Positions 18,502 through 27,154 of a stretch of 64,000 nucleotides of DNA are shown piece after piece. The notes below the pieces were generated by a model. It searched no databases. It saw nothing but the letters and a program-made list of their open reading frames with translations, and was not told the origin of the DNA. The position numbers and the translations under genes were made by a program. Origin of the DNA: Litorivicinus sp. (GTDB lineage Bacteria > Pseudomonadota > Gammaproteobacteria > Pseudomonadales > Litorivicinaceae); the NCBI GenBank assembly GCA_018401755.1, contig JAGYKJ010000007.1:620001-684000 (forward strand), in the 5' to 3' direction. The stretch's first letter is position 1; each line of letters begins with the position of its first letter.

Positions 18502-19116
18502 TTAATGAGAAACAGCCAAACCGGTTGCAGCCACAAGGAATAGCAGGCCAAACAACTGTTGCGTGCGCCGCATGTGTAACGGACTTTGAAGAAAAATACG
18601 GATCCGAGCTGCCATTGCCGCATACCCCAACATGACTGCTGTATCAATCGATACGGACGTGATCGCCAATACTCCATATTGCGGGAGTAGTGGATCATCC
18701 AACACCACAAAGCGCGGAAAAAATGCACCGAGAAAGACAAAAGACTTGGGGTTCGTGCTGTTAATTAGAATGGCCCGCACAAATCGTCCGCGACTGCCAT
18801 CATCGGCATTGACCACCGGCGGCGCACCCGCATCACGAATCTTTTCAATGCCAATCCATGCAAGATAGAGCACCCCCGCCCACTGCAATATGGCAAAGGC
18901 CCACGGTGTTGTGGCGAGCACAGCGCTCAATCCGATCCCAACCACGACGAGCTGGATCATCAACCCTACCTGAAGACCTGCGATCGCTGGCCACGCACCC
19001 CGAAACCCAACCGCCAGTGCCGTGGATAAGGTGTTCATGCAACCCGAACCCGGAGACAGACTGATGAGCAGCATCGCACCGACATAGGCCAACCATAGAT
19101 CAATAGTCACGATCAA
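18502..19116 (-). CDS. LysE/RhtB-family amino-acid exporter
   Basis: 204 residues with about six hydrophobic helices. The N-terminal family motif LLISLSPGSGCMNTL (P-G-P/S-type) and the NSTNPKSFVFLGAFFPRF loop are characteristic. The family exports amino acids such as lysine, homoserine or threonine; the substrate here is unknown. The start is a TTG overlapping the upstream stop as TTGA; a GTG two codons later is an alternative. It forms a two-gene unit with the CPXCG protein. Confidence 0.88.
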   Translation of the reverse strand: MIVTIDLWLAYVGAMLLISLSPGSGCMNTLSTALAVGFRGAWPAIAGLQVGLMIQLVVVGIGLSAVLATTPWAFAILQWAGVLYLAWIGIEKIRDAGAPPVVNADDGSRGRFVRAILINSTNPKSFVFLGAFFPRFVVLDDPLLPQYGVLAITSVSIDTAVMLGYAAMAARIRIFLQSPLHMRRTQQLFGLLFLVAATGLAVSH

Positions 19117-19298
19117 TCGTCATCGCGTCGGGTCAATAACTGATACGCACCTCGGTTGTCGATGACCAGGTCACATAGAATCGGACAACAGCAAACCTGA
19201 CAATCTTGCCAATAGGATTGATCCCCTGCCGAGGTATCCACATCAATCGATTGAGTCTCACCACAATAGGGGCAAGAAATTTCAGTAAATTCGAGCAT
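19113..19298 (-). CDS. CPXCG-motif cysteine-rich small protein
   Basis: 61 residues. Two cysteine pairs are visible, CPYCGE at 9-14 and CQVCCCPI near 35-42, as in the Cys-rich CPXCG family, likely a zinc-binding protein of unknown function. The ATG at 19298 has AAGGAG upstream. Its stop overlaps the exporter start, so they are probably co-translated. Confidence 0.85.
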   Translation of the reverse strand: MLEFTEISCPYCGETQSIDVDTSAGDQSYWQDCQVCCCPILCDLVIDNRGAYQLLTRRDDD

Positions 19299-19477
19299 AA
19301 AACTCCTTCGTTGCCTGCCGAACACGGCCAGCGTGAGTGGTCGGGGTGTAAGCGATCCATTCGCCCGCAAAAGATTCTTTTCATCACACGGCACCTTGAG
19401 ACGCAAATAATACGCTGTAACGGTCCCTTTCGATCTCGAAAAATCATTCGCAAGCAAAAAGAATGAGGAACAAGTAT

Positions 19478-19558
19478 AGGAGGTAACCCTATGAATTTAT
19501 GTTAATAAATCCGATTGATTTTTAAAAGTCCTTCGATAAACTGCGCACCTCGAAGGGG
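19478..19558 (+). promoter_or_regulatory. Candidate translational-attenuation leader before the small membrane protein gene
   Basis: A perfect Shine-Dalgarno AGGAGGT (19478-19484) serves a four-codon ORF (ATG at 19491, Met-Asn-Leu-Cys-stop). Downstream, CCTTCGA (19530-19536) pairs perfectly with TCGAAGG (19550-19556) around a 13-nt loop, hiding the AAGGGG ribosome site of the gene that starts at 19565. ACCTC (19547-19551) in that hairpin can also pair with GAGGT of the first Shine-Dalgarno, giving an alternative fold. This is the logic of leader-peptide attenuators. The function is inferred, not shown. Confidence 0.4.
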
Positions 19559-19564
19559 ATCAAC

Positions 19565-19885
19565 ATGGATCAAGGCATGACATTAATCGGTTGGGTTGGA
19601 GGGATACTTTACCTTCTCGCCTACCTATGTCTTGTGAAGGGATGGCTTCTCGGGACGTCTTATCGATTTCATGGCGCTAATATTACCAGCGGCTCGCTGC
19701 TTGCCCTGAGTTGCGCCTACTTTGGCGCGATTCCATCCATGGTCATCAATATCGTGTTTGTGGCCATTGGCGTGTACTACGTGATTCAAAAATCATGGCG
19801 CTCAGCCCGCATGCAGGTCGTGTCTGCGCAAACCGTGCACTTTGATTCGGCGCATCCAGCAAACCAATCACTCGAAGCAGCCTAG
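19565..19885 (+). CDS. Small membrane protein, CBU_0592-like domain
   Basis: 106 residues with three hydrophobic stretches: LIGWVGGILYLLAYLCLV, ITSGSLLALSCAYFGA and MVINIVFVAIGVYYVI. The layout matches small transporter-like proteins annotated with the CBU_0592 domain; no substrate is known. A basic and polar tail follows. The ribosome site AAGGGG is good but lies in a hairpin preceded by a mini-ORF with its own Shine-Dalgarno (19478-19558). Confidence 0.75.
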   Translation: MDQGMTLIGWVGGILYLLAYLCLVKGWLLGTSYRFHGANITSGSLLALSCAYFGAIPSMVINIVFVAIGVYYVIQKSWRSARMQVVSAQTVHFDSAHPANQSLEAA

Positions 19886-19997
19886 CCTCCCGCGGCCCCT
19901 ATACCTGTCTTTTTTGCATAAATTTATAGCCGAAACGGTTGTCATCACGACAAAAGTCTCTACACTTCGCGCCATCTGAGCTTCTTATAGAGGATTT

Positions 19998-20012
19998 ATG
20001 CTCGTTATGTAG
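19998..20012 (+). other. Four-codon mini-ORF (Met-Leu-Val-Met) immediately upstream of speD
   Basis: ATG at 19998 is preceded by GAGGA and reads four codons to a TAG at 20010-20012. The speD ATG at 20017 comes four bases later and has no clear Shine-Dalgarno of its own. This geometry would allow ribosomes to terminate and restart on speD. The spacing of the leader ribosome site is short, so it may be chance. Confidence 0.3.
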
Positions 20013-20016
20013 CGCG

Positions 20017-20526
20017 ATGCCAACCCGCCGGGTGTCATCGCAATTGACTGACACAGACCGGATCCAGGGGGTATCACCTGAATTGAGCACGTTGACCGCT
20101 GTCGCCACACAAGCCTGGCCACACCACGACCAATTAGCCCAGAATGATCAAGCACTTGATCATTTCATTCACCGCGACGGCGAGATCTTTGCCGGCACTC
20201 ACCTCATTATCGATCTATGGGACGCACGCGATCTCGATTGCCTTGAGCGTATGGAGACTGCCATGCGGACATGCGTAGAGGAGTGTGCGGCCACGTTATT
20301 GCACATTCACCTGCATCATTTCACGCCCAATGGCGGTATCAGTGGTGTTGCTGTGCTCGCTGAGTCGCATATTTCCGTCCACACATGGCCCGAGAAAAAC
20401 TATGCGGCCTTTGACGTATTCATGTGCGGCGACTCTAACCCACATCGCGCCATTGAGATTTTGAGTCGGTATTTTCGGCCAGGTCGCGTGGAAGTCGTTG
20501 AAGAGCGGCGCGGCAAAGTCAGTTAA
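20017..20526 (+). CDS. speD: S-adenosylmethionine decarboxylase proenzyme (bacterial SpeH type)
   Basis: 169 residues from the ATG at 20017. It makes decarboxylated SAM, the aminopropyl donor for spermidine. The self-cleavage site is ESHISVHTWPE; Ser117 becomes the pyruvoyl group, with His122 and the later Cys in DVFMCGD completing the active site. The first 45 residues are longer than in the short SpeH enzymes, so the true start could be a later TTG (20083 or 20092). The stop overlaps speE by one base. Confidence 0.9.
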   Translation: MPTRRVSSQLTDTDRIQGVSPELSTLTAVATQAWPHHDQLAQNDQALDHFIHRDGEIFAGTHLIIDLWDARDLDCLERMETAMRTCVEECAATLLHIHLHHFTPNGGISGVAVLAESHISVHTWPEKNYAAFDVFMCGDSNPHRAIEILSRYFRPGRVEVVEERRGKVS

Positions 20527-21395
20527 TGCGCTTCCAAGAGTCCCTCTACCCCGCGTGGGGCCAAAACTTTGGCCAAACGCGGGTCCTGTTCGAGCATCAA
20601 ACAGATCATCAGCATCTTGTCATTTTTGAGAATGACCTGTTTGGACGGGTGATGGCCTTAGATGGCGTGACTCAAACCACCAGTCGTGATGAATTTGTGT
20701 ATCACGAAATGATGGTGCATGTTCCTTTACTAACCCACCCGAACCCTCAACGTATTCTCATTATCGGAGGTGGTGATGGGGGGATCTTGCGTGAAGTCTG
20801 TAAGCACAAGGGTGTGACACACATTACCCAAGTCGAAATTGATGCAAGCGTGGTGGAGATGTGCAAGACCTACTTCCCAAACCACTCTGCCGGCAGTTTC
20901 GATGATCCACGCTTAACACTTGTTATTGACGACGGCGCAGCCTTTGTCCGCCAGTGTAAAGGGCAATTCGATGTCATCATCGCAGACTCAACTGATCCAA
21001 TTGGCCCTGCCGAGGTGTTGTTTGAGACGGATTTCTATCGCCACTGCGCAGGTCTTTTGTCATCGGCTGGTATTTTGGTCACACAAAATGGCGTGCCCTT
21101 CCTGCAGGGCCAGGAACTGACCAACACCTTTCAGCGTTGGAAGGGGCTGTTTGCGACCCGATGGTGCTATCTCACCACCGTTCCAACCTATGTCGGTGGC
21201 CCCATGGCGATGGGGTTTGCCAGTCCGAGTGCCATGACACTGCCCGATCTCAAAACCTTGCATGCCCGGACTGAACAGCTGCAAGGACTGAAGTACTACA
21301 CACCCGAGGCGCACCTTGGCGCATTCGGATTACCCCTCTATGTTCAAAAACTGCTCGTCGACTCGGGCATGTCACCAAATCGCAACAGGTCCTGA
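20526..21395 (+). CDS. speE: Spermidine synthase
   Basis: 289 residues. SpeE moves an aminopropyl group from decarboxylated SAM to putrescine. The SAM-binding motif GGGDGG (81-86), the VEIDASVVEMCK loop and the catalytic DSTDPIGPAEVLF block are intact. It is co-transcribed with speD (overlapping TAATG). Confidence 0.95.
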   Translation: MRFQESLYPAWGQNFGQTRVLFEHQTDHQHLVIFENDLFGRVMALDGVTQTTSRDEFVYHEMMVHVPLLTHPNPQRILIIGGGDGGILREVCKHKGVTHITQVEIDASVVEMCKTYFPNHSAGSFDDPRLTLVIDDGAAFVRQCKGQFDVIIADSTDPIGPAEVLFETDFYRHCAGLLSSAGILVTQNGVPFLQGQELTNTFQRWKGLFATRWCYLTTVPTYVGGPMAMGFASPSAMTLPDLKTLHARTEQLQGLKYYTPEAHLGAFGLPLYVQKLLVDSGMSPNRNRS

Positions 21396-21519
21396 CAGAT
21401 CCGTTCCACACCTGCAATCACCACCCGACAACGCTAGCGATCCGCCAACTTTGACGCTCACGCGATCCTTTGTTCAATGACCGAAGTCCTTTATGATGCG
21501 CGCACAGTCGGGAGGAACC

Positions 21520-21939
21520 ATGCAACGGACGCTACTTGCGAGCAAATTACATCGTGTGACGACGACCGCAGCGGAACTGAATTACATCGGCTCGTGTGCG
21601 ATCGATCAAGATTTGTTGGATATCGCAGGAATTTATCCATACGAACAAATTCATATCTGGAACGTCAACACTGGCGCTCGCTTGATCACCTATGCCATTG
21701 ACGCACCACGCGGTTCAGGGATGATTTCAGTCAATGGGTCGGCGGCACGACAGGTCGCAGTGGGTGACATATTGATCATCGCCACATTTGGACAGTTCAC
21801 GCCAACGGATGCACTTGAACACCAACCCAACATCGTCTTTGTCGACCAGGCAAATCGGGTCATCACTCAGTCAGAGGCCAACGCACTGGGGAGGCTAAAT
21901 AACCCGGTTTCGAATCCGCGAGAGAATCCACCAGACTGA
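21520..21939 (+). CDS. panD: Aspartate 1-decarboxylase (pyruvoyl, PanD)
   Basis: 139 residues. PanD makes beta-alanine for pantothenate and CoA. The proenzyme cleaves between Gly24 and Ser25 (NYIGSCAID). Lys9 (ASKLH) and the [12 protein letters not shown] block match the family. GGGAGG lies just upstream of the ATG at 21520. The C-terminal tail is a little longer than usual and overlaps the convergent DUF3422 gene by 45 bp. Confidence 0.95.
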   Translation: MQRTLLASKLHRVTTTAAELNYIGSCAIDQDLLDIAGIYPYEQIHIWNVNTGARLITYAIDAPRGSGMISVNGSAARQVAVGDILIIATFGQFTPTDALEHQPNIVFVDQANRVITQSEANALGRLNNPVSNPRENPPD

Positions 21940-23094
21940 ACCGACAATAACGGGTGCTAAGCCCGCTTTGACCCAACCCAAAAACGCAAGCGGAACCCAA
22001 GGCTCGACCATGGGTGTGATCAAATTCAGGGCATAGTACGCGATCGCCACTGTCGACAATCCCTCAACAGCCGTTTGTAAGCGGATTTGCGTGACCGCAC
22101 TCCGCTCAAGGCTGGCAAGTAAATCACGTGTTTGGTTTTGTAAATTCAACTGGAGCTGGGTTCGCAGCAAGTCTGCACGGTCCTCCACCTGACGTGCGAG
22201 TTCATCCCGTCGCCGCATGACCGTCTCCATAGTCGCGATCGCCGGCGTCAATCTCCGTCGAAGAAACTGAGACAATCCAACAGCGCCATCGTAGGGTTGA
22301 TCAGCCAAATCGGTCAGTCGCTGAAATACAAGGTTGTGGTAGGCCTGATTCGCACCGATCCGCCAAGCCAGCTGCTCCCAAATATCATGCAGTTTCGAGG
22401 CTTCCGCCGTCAGAATTTCCAGCATCATGAGCATTTGCGAATGCTCTAATGCTTTCTCTGCACTGCTTGGCAGGGCTGTTGCGACCGACTGCAATACGGG
22501 ATGGGCTTGTCGCACTTTATCAATACCAATCACCGCCAAGGTTCGATAAGTTTCAATCTCTAACACAAGTTGCAAAATCCGCCCCGCAGTCTCGGGGCCA
22601 GGATCCTCCAAAAACCGCACTTGCCAATTGGAAAATCCAGCCGTATCAGGACTAAAATTCGAGGCTGCTCGAACGCGTCCATCGAGAAACTCACTGACCG
22701 CTTCAAATTGAGGATCAAACGCAGTTTGTCCAACTTCCGAGGTCAATCGCGCCATGACAAAAATGTCACTCGGTACTTGCGAAAGCCATTGCGCGTCTGC
22801 TACCTCTGAAAATTGCAGACCGTCTGGGACGACCAAGGTAATCGCAACAAACTCGGTATGTAGCTCAACACGACACCATCCATCCATGGCATCACGAATC
22901 CATCTCCCAGCAAATTCATTGGGAAGATCTTGCAACCGCGTCTGAATCCATTGCCGCACCATCGGCCAGGTTTTAGGTGACGAGCGAACACAACAATGTA
23001 CTAAACGGACATGTGCCGGAAGCTCAGGAAAAGGACGCGCATGTAGCTCTTTATTCGCACCCAACCGAATGCGATGAGGGTCAAATTCAGACAT
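21895..23094 (-). CDS. DUF3422 family membrane-anchored protein
   Basis: 399 residues. The family hallmark [13 protein letters not shown] is at the N-terminus. A long helical middle region ([23 protein letters not shown]) suggests coiled coil, and two C-terminal hydrophobic helices ([13 protein letters not shown] and [18 protein letters not shown]) would anchor it in the inner membrane. The function is unknown. The start lies 3 bp after a tiny lipoprotein gene. Confidence 0.88.
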   Translation of the reverse strand: MSEFDPHRIRLGANKELHARPFPELPAHVRLVHCCVRSSPKTWPMVRQWIQTRLQDLPNEFAGRWIRDAMDGWCRVELHTEFVAITLVVPDGLQFSEVADAQWLSQVPSDIFVMARLTSEVGQTAFDPQFEAVSEFLDGRVRAASNFSPDTAGFSNWQVRFLEDPGPETAGRILQLVLEIETYRTLAVIGIDKVRQAHPVLQSVATALPSSAEKALEHSQMLMMLEILTAEASKLHDIWEQLAWRIGANQAYHNLVFQRLTDLADQPYDGAVGLSQFLRRRLTPAIATMETVMRRRDELARQVEDRADLLRTQLQLNLQNQTRDLLASLERSAVTQIRLQTAVEGLSTVAIAYYALNLITPMVEPWVPLAFLGWVKAGLAPVIVGSVWWILSRIRNRVI

Positions 23095-23097
23095 ACA

Positions 23098-23160
23098 TTA
23101 AAACAACGAAATACAGCCCGACAACGTCAGGGCCAGACAAAGCATGACAGTCAAACGCAT
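23098..23160 (-). CDS. Twenty-residue lipoprotein-like peptide
   Basis: A very small ORF, MRLTVMLCLALTLSGCISLF, with AAGGAG about six bases upstream of its ATG at 23160. It is a complete type II signal peptide with lipobox LSGC (cysteine 16), leaving a five-residue mature lipopeptide if processed. It lies between the TRAP permease and the DUF3422 gene on the same strand, 3 bp before the latter. It may be a real micro-lipoprotein or a translation-coupling leader. Confidence 0.55.
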   Translation of the reverse strand: MRLTVMLCLALTLSGCISLF

Positions 23161-23189
23161 GGTGCTCTCCTTAAATATTCCCGAGTGTA

Positions 23190-25289
23190 TCAGGCTTTTT
23201 CACTGCGCCAACGGGTCTGCATGAGCGTTACCAGGAAACAACCGATGACACCAACCACGCCAAACCAAGCGATCTGTGGTTCTGGCCATAATGCGGCGAT
23301 GCCAGCGACACCCATCACCATCCGCATCACTACGCCGATGCGTTGCTCAGTCGCGCCTTCCAAGCACGCCGCAATTCCATAGATGCCGAACAAGGCACAC
23401 AGGCTTATTTGTAATACTTGAGGCCAGGGCGCCGTCAAAATTGGGGTATAAGCAAACAGCAGCGGGACGATATACAGACCTTTGGCGATCTTCCAGCTGG
23501 TCAATCCAGTCCGCATCGGGTGAGACCCGGCAATGGCAGCGGCTGTAAAAGCTGCAAGACAGACAGGTGGAGTCACATTCGAATCCTGACTCAGCCAAAA
23601 TACGATCATATGCCCGGCAAGTAGAGCTGCCACCAGAATCTCAGGACTCAACAAACTGTCTCGCAACACCCCCAAGGTCTCAATCGGCGCACTCTGGATC
23701 AGACCCTTAATCGCCTCACGATCCATGCCAGGTTCATAACTTGGCAGCACGAATGAGACCACTGCACGCATCTCGTCTGAGACACCGAGCACTAAACTCG
23801 AGATCAATGCTTCATTCGCAATGAGTCCGGCAAGTGCTGGCGCACTCAAGGTCGCCAATACGATATAAGCAGCGGTGACAGGTAAGCCCATGCCCAAGAC
23901 CAAAGAGGCAATGGCGACAAGAATCATCGCGATCAATAGATTCCCATCCGACCAATCCATGATCATGAGTGAAAACGTATTGCCGATTCCGGCTGTCGCA
24001 ATGACGTTAATCATCAGCCCCACTGCGCACAGTAAAATCGCTGTTAACACCATATTGCGCGTACCCATCGCGAGTGCATTGAGCACATCCATCACCCCCA
24101 TTCGACGCGGTGTCAGCCAACTGGATGCGATGACGGCGACAATTCCAGCAACAGCGGCATAGGTCGGGGTATAGCCATCCAGTAACATCCAGACGACCAG
24201 CCCGATGGGGAGTAAAAACGTCACGCCCCCCTGGGCAAATGCATCACGGACTGATGGCGCCTCCTCATCTTCGAAGGCTGATACGGAGTGCTTCATCGCC
24301 TCGATACGTACAAAAATCGCAACAGATGCAAAATATAAGAGCGCTGGCATCAAGGCTGCCAGGGCAATTTGCTCGTACGGAATCTGTGTGTAGGAGGCCA
24401 TGACAAAGGCCCCTGCACCCATGATCGGAGGCATCAATTGTCCTCCGGTCGAGGCCGCTGCTTCCACGGCGGCTGCAAACTTCGGGTCAAACCCCGCTTT
24501 TTTCATCATTGGAATGGTAATCACACCGGTCGATGCGGTGTTGGCGACCGCCGACCCATTGATGGTCCCTGTCAGGCCCGAGGCAATCACAGCAACAATT
24601 CCTGGACCGCCCCGCACTCTGCCAGCAACGATACGGGCGATATTAACGACAAATTCACCGGCCCCGGACCGTGTCAGAAATGCACCAAAAATAATAAATA
24701 AAAATACGTAGGTTGCTGAAATACTTGCGATTGTTCCAAACAGTGCATCATCGCCATAAATGGAACGAAACATCACCGACTCAAGCGACAATCCCCCGAA
24801 ACGGAAGATACCCGGGACGTACTGCCCCAAAAATGCCACATAGGCCAAGGCAACCACGATTAGACATGGAATGATCCAGCCCGAAACACGTCGTGCGTAC
24901 TCAATCGCACCGACAATAACTACCACACCAGCGCACCAATCCAAGATGGATAATCGTACGCCACGCGCGTAGATACCGTCTTCAGCCCAGGCTAAATACA
25001 CGGCAGCAACCGCCACGATGCAGGCGAACAGCACGTCAACGACCACTTCTTTGGCCGACACAATCCCCGCATGCATTGGAAAGACCAACGCACAGAGTAC
25101 GGCGAAGCCAGCAAAGTGTAGGGTGTTACGTTCAAAATCGGAGACAAAAGGAACCCAGGCCACGGCCAGATGGAACAAGGCCATCGCGAGTGCCAGAGCA
25201 AACGCACAGAGCCGCAACCACGAGGGGGCGTCCCGTGTGGCGAACGCGGCATCGATCCAACGAATCGACGCCGCCTGTGTCGACATCAT
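23190..25289 (-). CDS. TRAP transporter permease, fused small and large subunits (TAXI-associated)
   Basis: 699 residues with many transmembrane helices. The first part is the small (Q-type) membrane subunit, and from about residue 170 the large M subunit follows, as in fused TRAP 4TM/12TM proteins. Motifs include GSAVANTASTGVITIPMMKK and the conserved block GMGLPVTAAYIVLATLSAP. It uses an ion gradient to import an organic acid delivered by the binding protein one gene upstream; 1 bp separates the two. The substrate is unknown. Confidence 0.92.
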   Translation of the reverse strand: MMSTQAASIRWIDAAFATRDAPSWLRLCAFALALAMALFHLAVAWVPFVSDFERNTLHFAGFAVLCALVFPMHAGIVSAKEVVVDVLFACIVAVAAVYLAWAEDGIYARGVRLSILDWCAGVVVIVGAIEYARRVSGWIIPCLIVVALAYVAFLGQYVPGIFRFGGLSLESVMFRSIYGDDALFGTIASISATYVFLFIIFGAFLTRSGAGEFVVNIARIVAGRVRGGPGIVAVIASGLTGTINGSAVANTASTGVITIPMMKKAGFDPKFAAAVEAAASTGGQLMPPIMGAGAFVMASYTQIPYEQIALAALMPALLYFASVAIFVRIEAMKHSVSAFEDEEAPSVRDAFAQGGVTFLLPIGLVVWMLLDGYTPTYAAVAGIVAVIASSWLTPRRMGVMDVLNALAMGTRNMVLTAILLCAVGLMINVIATAGIGNTFSLMIMDWSDGNLLIAMILVAIASLVLGMGLPVTAAYIVLATLSAPALAGLIANEALISSLVLGVSDEMRAVVSFVLPSYEPGMDREAIKGLIQSAPIETLGVLRDSLLSPEILVAALLAGHMIVFWLSQDSNVTPPVCLAAFTAAAIAGSHPMRTGLTSWKIAKGLYIVPLLFAYTPILTAPWPQVLQISLCALFGIYGIAACLEGATEQRIGVVMRMVMGVAGIAALWPEPQIAWFGVVGVIGCFLVTLMQTRWRSEKA

Positions 25290-25290
25290 G

Positions 25291-26307
25291 CTATTTTGCG
25301 ATTAATCGACTTGGGATATTGATGCCCTGCTCTTGATAGAACTTCGTTGCACCTGGATGCAAAGGCGCAGGCAGACCAGAGATGGCTCTCTCGAGTGCCA
25401 TGGCCTTTGTTGCTGGGTGGATTGCATTCAAAAACGGCAGGTTTTCATAAATCGACTTGGTGAGCAGGTAAACATGCTCCTCGCTGACATCTTGATGTGT
25501 TGCCAGGAAATTAGGCTGCGCTAACGTGGTCACCGCGTCAGTTTGATTTGGGTAGGTACCGGCTGGAATCTCAAATGCTGTCCATAAATTGGCACCGTCG
25601 TCTGCCCGCGTAATCTGGTCGCTGCTAAAGGTTAAGAGTCGAACCTTATCGGCACCAGAGGCCATCAGCTTCGTCACTGCACTCGCTGGAACACCAGCTG
25701 CAATACCTGCACCCGCCACCTGACCGTTTTGCAACGCGTCCGCGGACGGACCATAGCCGGCATAGTAGTGTTCGACATCCTTATCCAAATCAACACCGAG
25801 ACCACCCAACAAATGACCATTGGACCCAATCGTTCCGGAATTCTTTGCGCCCATGGCGACAGTTTTTCCCTTCAGGCCGAGCAAATCATCCGCGGTTCCT
25901 GTCTTTGCCAAATCCGCAGAAACCAGGAAGTGCTCGACGTTTTGCCAGAGCATGGAGACCGATCGGATATATGTCTGAGGACCATCATTGGCTAACGGAC
26001 CAGTTCCTGATGCGGCGTAATAACCGAACAGTCCCTGTAAAATGGCGAACTGCGCTTCGTTCTCGCGAAGCAGACGAATATTTTCACCAGATCCTGCTGA
26101 ACTGATCGCTGACACACTGAACTTGTGCTTTGGCTGCAGCTTCACTTTCGCCAGTGTTGAAATCGCAACCCCGACTGGGTAGTAGGTCCCGCCTGTCGAG
26201 GCAGTCGCCAGGATATAGTCCTGATCGGATGCGACAGCGGTTGCCGACAGCGTCAGGGATGCAGTCAATACGCCAGCTGACGCCAGCAAAAGAGAACGAC
26301 GTTTCAT
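25291..26307 (-). CDS. TAXI-family TRAP transporter solute-binding protein
   Basis: 338 residues with a signal peptide (hydrophobic core then TAVA before SDQ near residue 27). The TAXI-family opening ILATASTGGTYYPVGVAIS and the conserved VSAISSAGSGENIRLLRENEAQFAI block are clear. It captures a small carboxylate in the periplasm for the fused permease encoded next. The neighbouring 2-hydroxyacid oxidase suggests a dicarboxylate substrate, which is inference. Confidence 0.92.
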   Translation of the reverse strand: MKRRSLLLASAGVLTASLTLSATAVASDQDYILATASTGGTYYPVGVAISTLAKVKLQPKHKFSVSAISSAGSGENIRLLRENEAQFAILQGLFGYYAASGTGPLANDGPQTYIRSVSMLWQNVEHFLVSADLAKTGTADDLLGLKGKTVAMGAKNSGTIGSNGHLLGGLGVDLDKDVEHYYAGYGPSADALQNGQVAGAGIAAGVPASAVTKLMASGADKVRLLTFSSDQITRADDGANLWTAFEIPAGTYPNQTDAVTTLAQPNFLATHQDVSEEHVYLLTKSIYENLPFLNAIHPATKAMALERAISGLPAPLHPGATKFYQEQGINIPSRLIAK

Positions 26308-26355
26308 GTTTCTAATCTCCTAAGACATGAATATTATTGTGTAATCCGTCCTTGG

Positions 26356-27144
26356 CTAAGTATGCATATTGCGGATAAACCCTCCGTCCACACGCAAGTG
26401 ACTTCCAGTGACATAGGCAGCTTGCTCGCTGGCCAAAAATGCAACCACTGACGCCAGTTCCTGGGGTTGTCCATAACGCCCAGCGGGAATTGTTGCGGCT
26501 GATTTAGCTTGCACCTCAGCAACACTGACTCCCATTTTTTGTGCGTTTAACGCATCGATTTGTTGTGTCCGATCTGTCTCAATACGACCGGGTAAAACCA
26601 TATTACAGGTGATTCCCGCAGATGCTACTTGTTCCGCTAAGCTTTTCATGTAGCCACCAAGTGCAGACCGCAGGGTATTGGATACCGCTAAATGTGGAAT
26701 TGGAATCGACATCCCAGAGGAGCCGATCGCAATAATCCGTCCAAAGCCCGAGGTGCGCATTTTGGCGACCGACGCGTCGATGATCTCAATTAATCCAACC
26801 ACCATTGATTCAAATTCGGATCGCCATGTGTCACTCGCAATCCCCGGAGCCGCCCCCGGCTTAGGTCCACCGGAGTTGGCAACTAAGACATCCAGACGTG
26901 GCGCATTGGCGATCCAATCCATCACTGACTGCCGCGAGTCTGAATCGCCAAGATCACAGATGATGGCCTCAGCGGAGCCGCCAGCTGCGACTATTTCTGC
27001 AACCACAGCATCCAAGACATCGCGTCGGCGAGCCGCAACAACCACATGCGCTCCTTCGGCAGCTAGCGCATGCGCTGAGGCGGCGCCAAGGCCTTGAGAT
27101 GCTCCCAAAATGAGGGCTACGCGCCCAGTCAGTCCTAAATCCAT
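26356..27144 (-). CDS. SDR-family oxidoreductase, atypical active site
   Basis: 262 residues. The N-terminal dinucleotide motif GASQGLGAASA and VANSGGPKPG are SDR features; it ends in TGSHLRVDGGF. The usual YxxxK pair is replaced by a PHLAVSNTLRSA stretch, as in a subgroup of FabG-like SDRs with a SN..R motif. The substrate is unknown. It lies 10 bp after the LhgO-like gene and 48 bp before the TAXI gene, so all probably share a transcript. Confidence 0.8.
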   Translation of the reverse strand: MDLGLTGRVALILGASQGLGAASAHALAAEGAHVVVAARRRDVLDAVVAEIVAAGGSAEAIICDLGDSDSRQSVMDWIANAPRLDVLVANSGGPKPGAAPGIASDTWRSEFESMVVGLIEIIDASVAKMRTSGFGRIIAIGSSGMSIPIPHLAVSNTLRSALGGYMKSLAEQVASAGITCNMVLPGRIETDRTQQIDALNAQKMGVSVAEVQAKSAATIPAGRYGQPQELASVVAFLASEQAAYVTGSHLRVDGGFIRNMHT

Positions 27145-27154
27145 TCTTATTTCC

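Noticed and set aside
19499-19525. An eight-codon ORF overlapping the MNLC mini-ORF
   Set aside because: Its ATG is 14 bases from the Shine-Dalgarno, too far for good initiation; it may only be read by leaky re-initiation.
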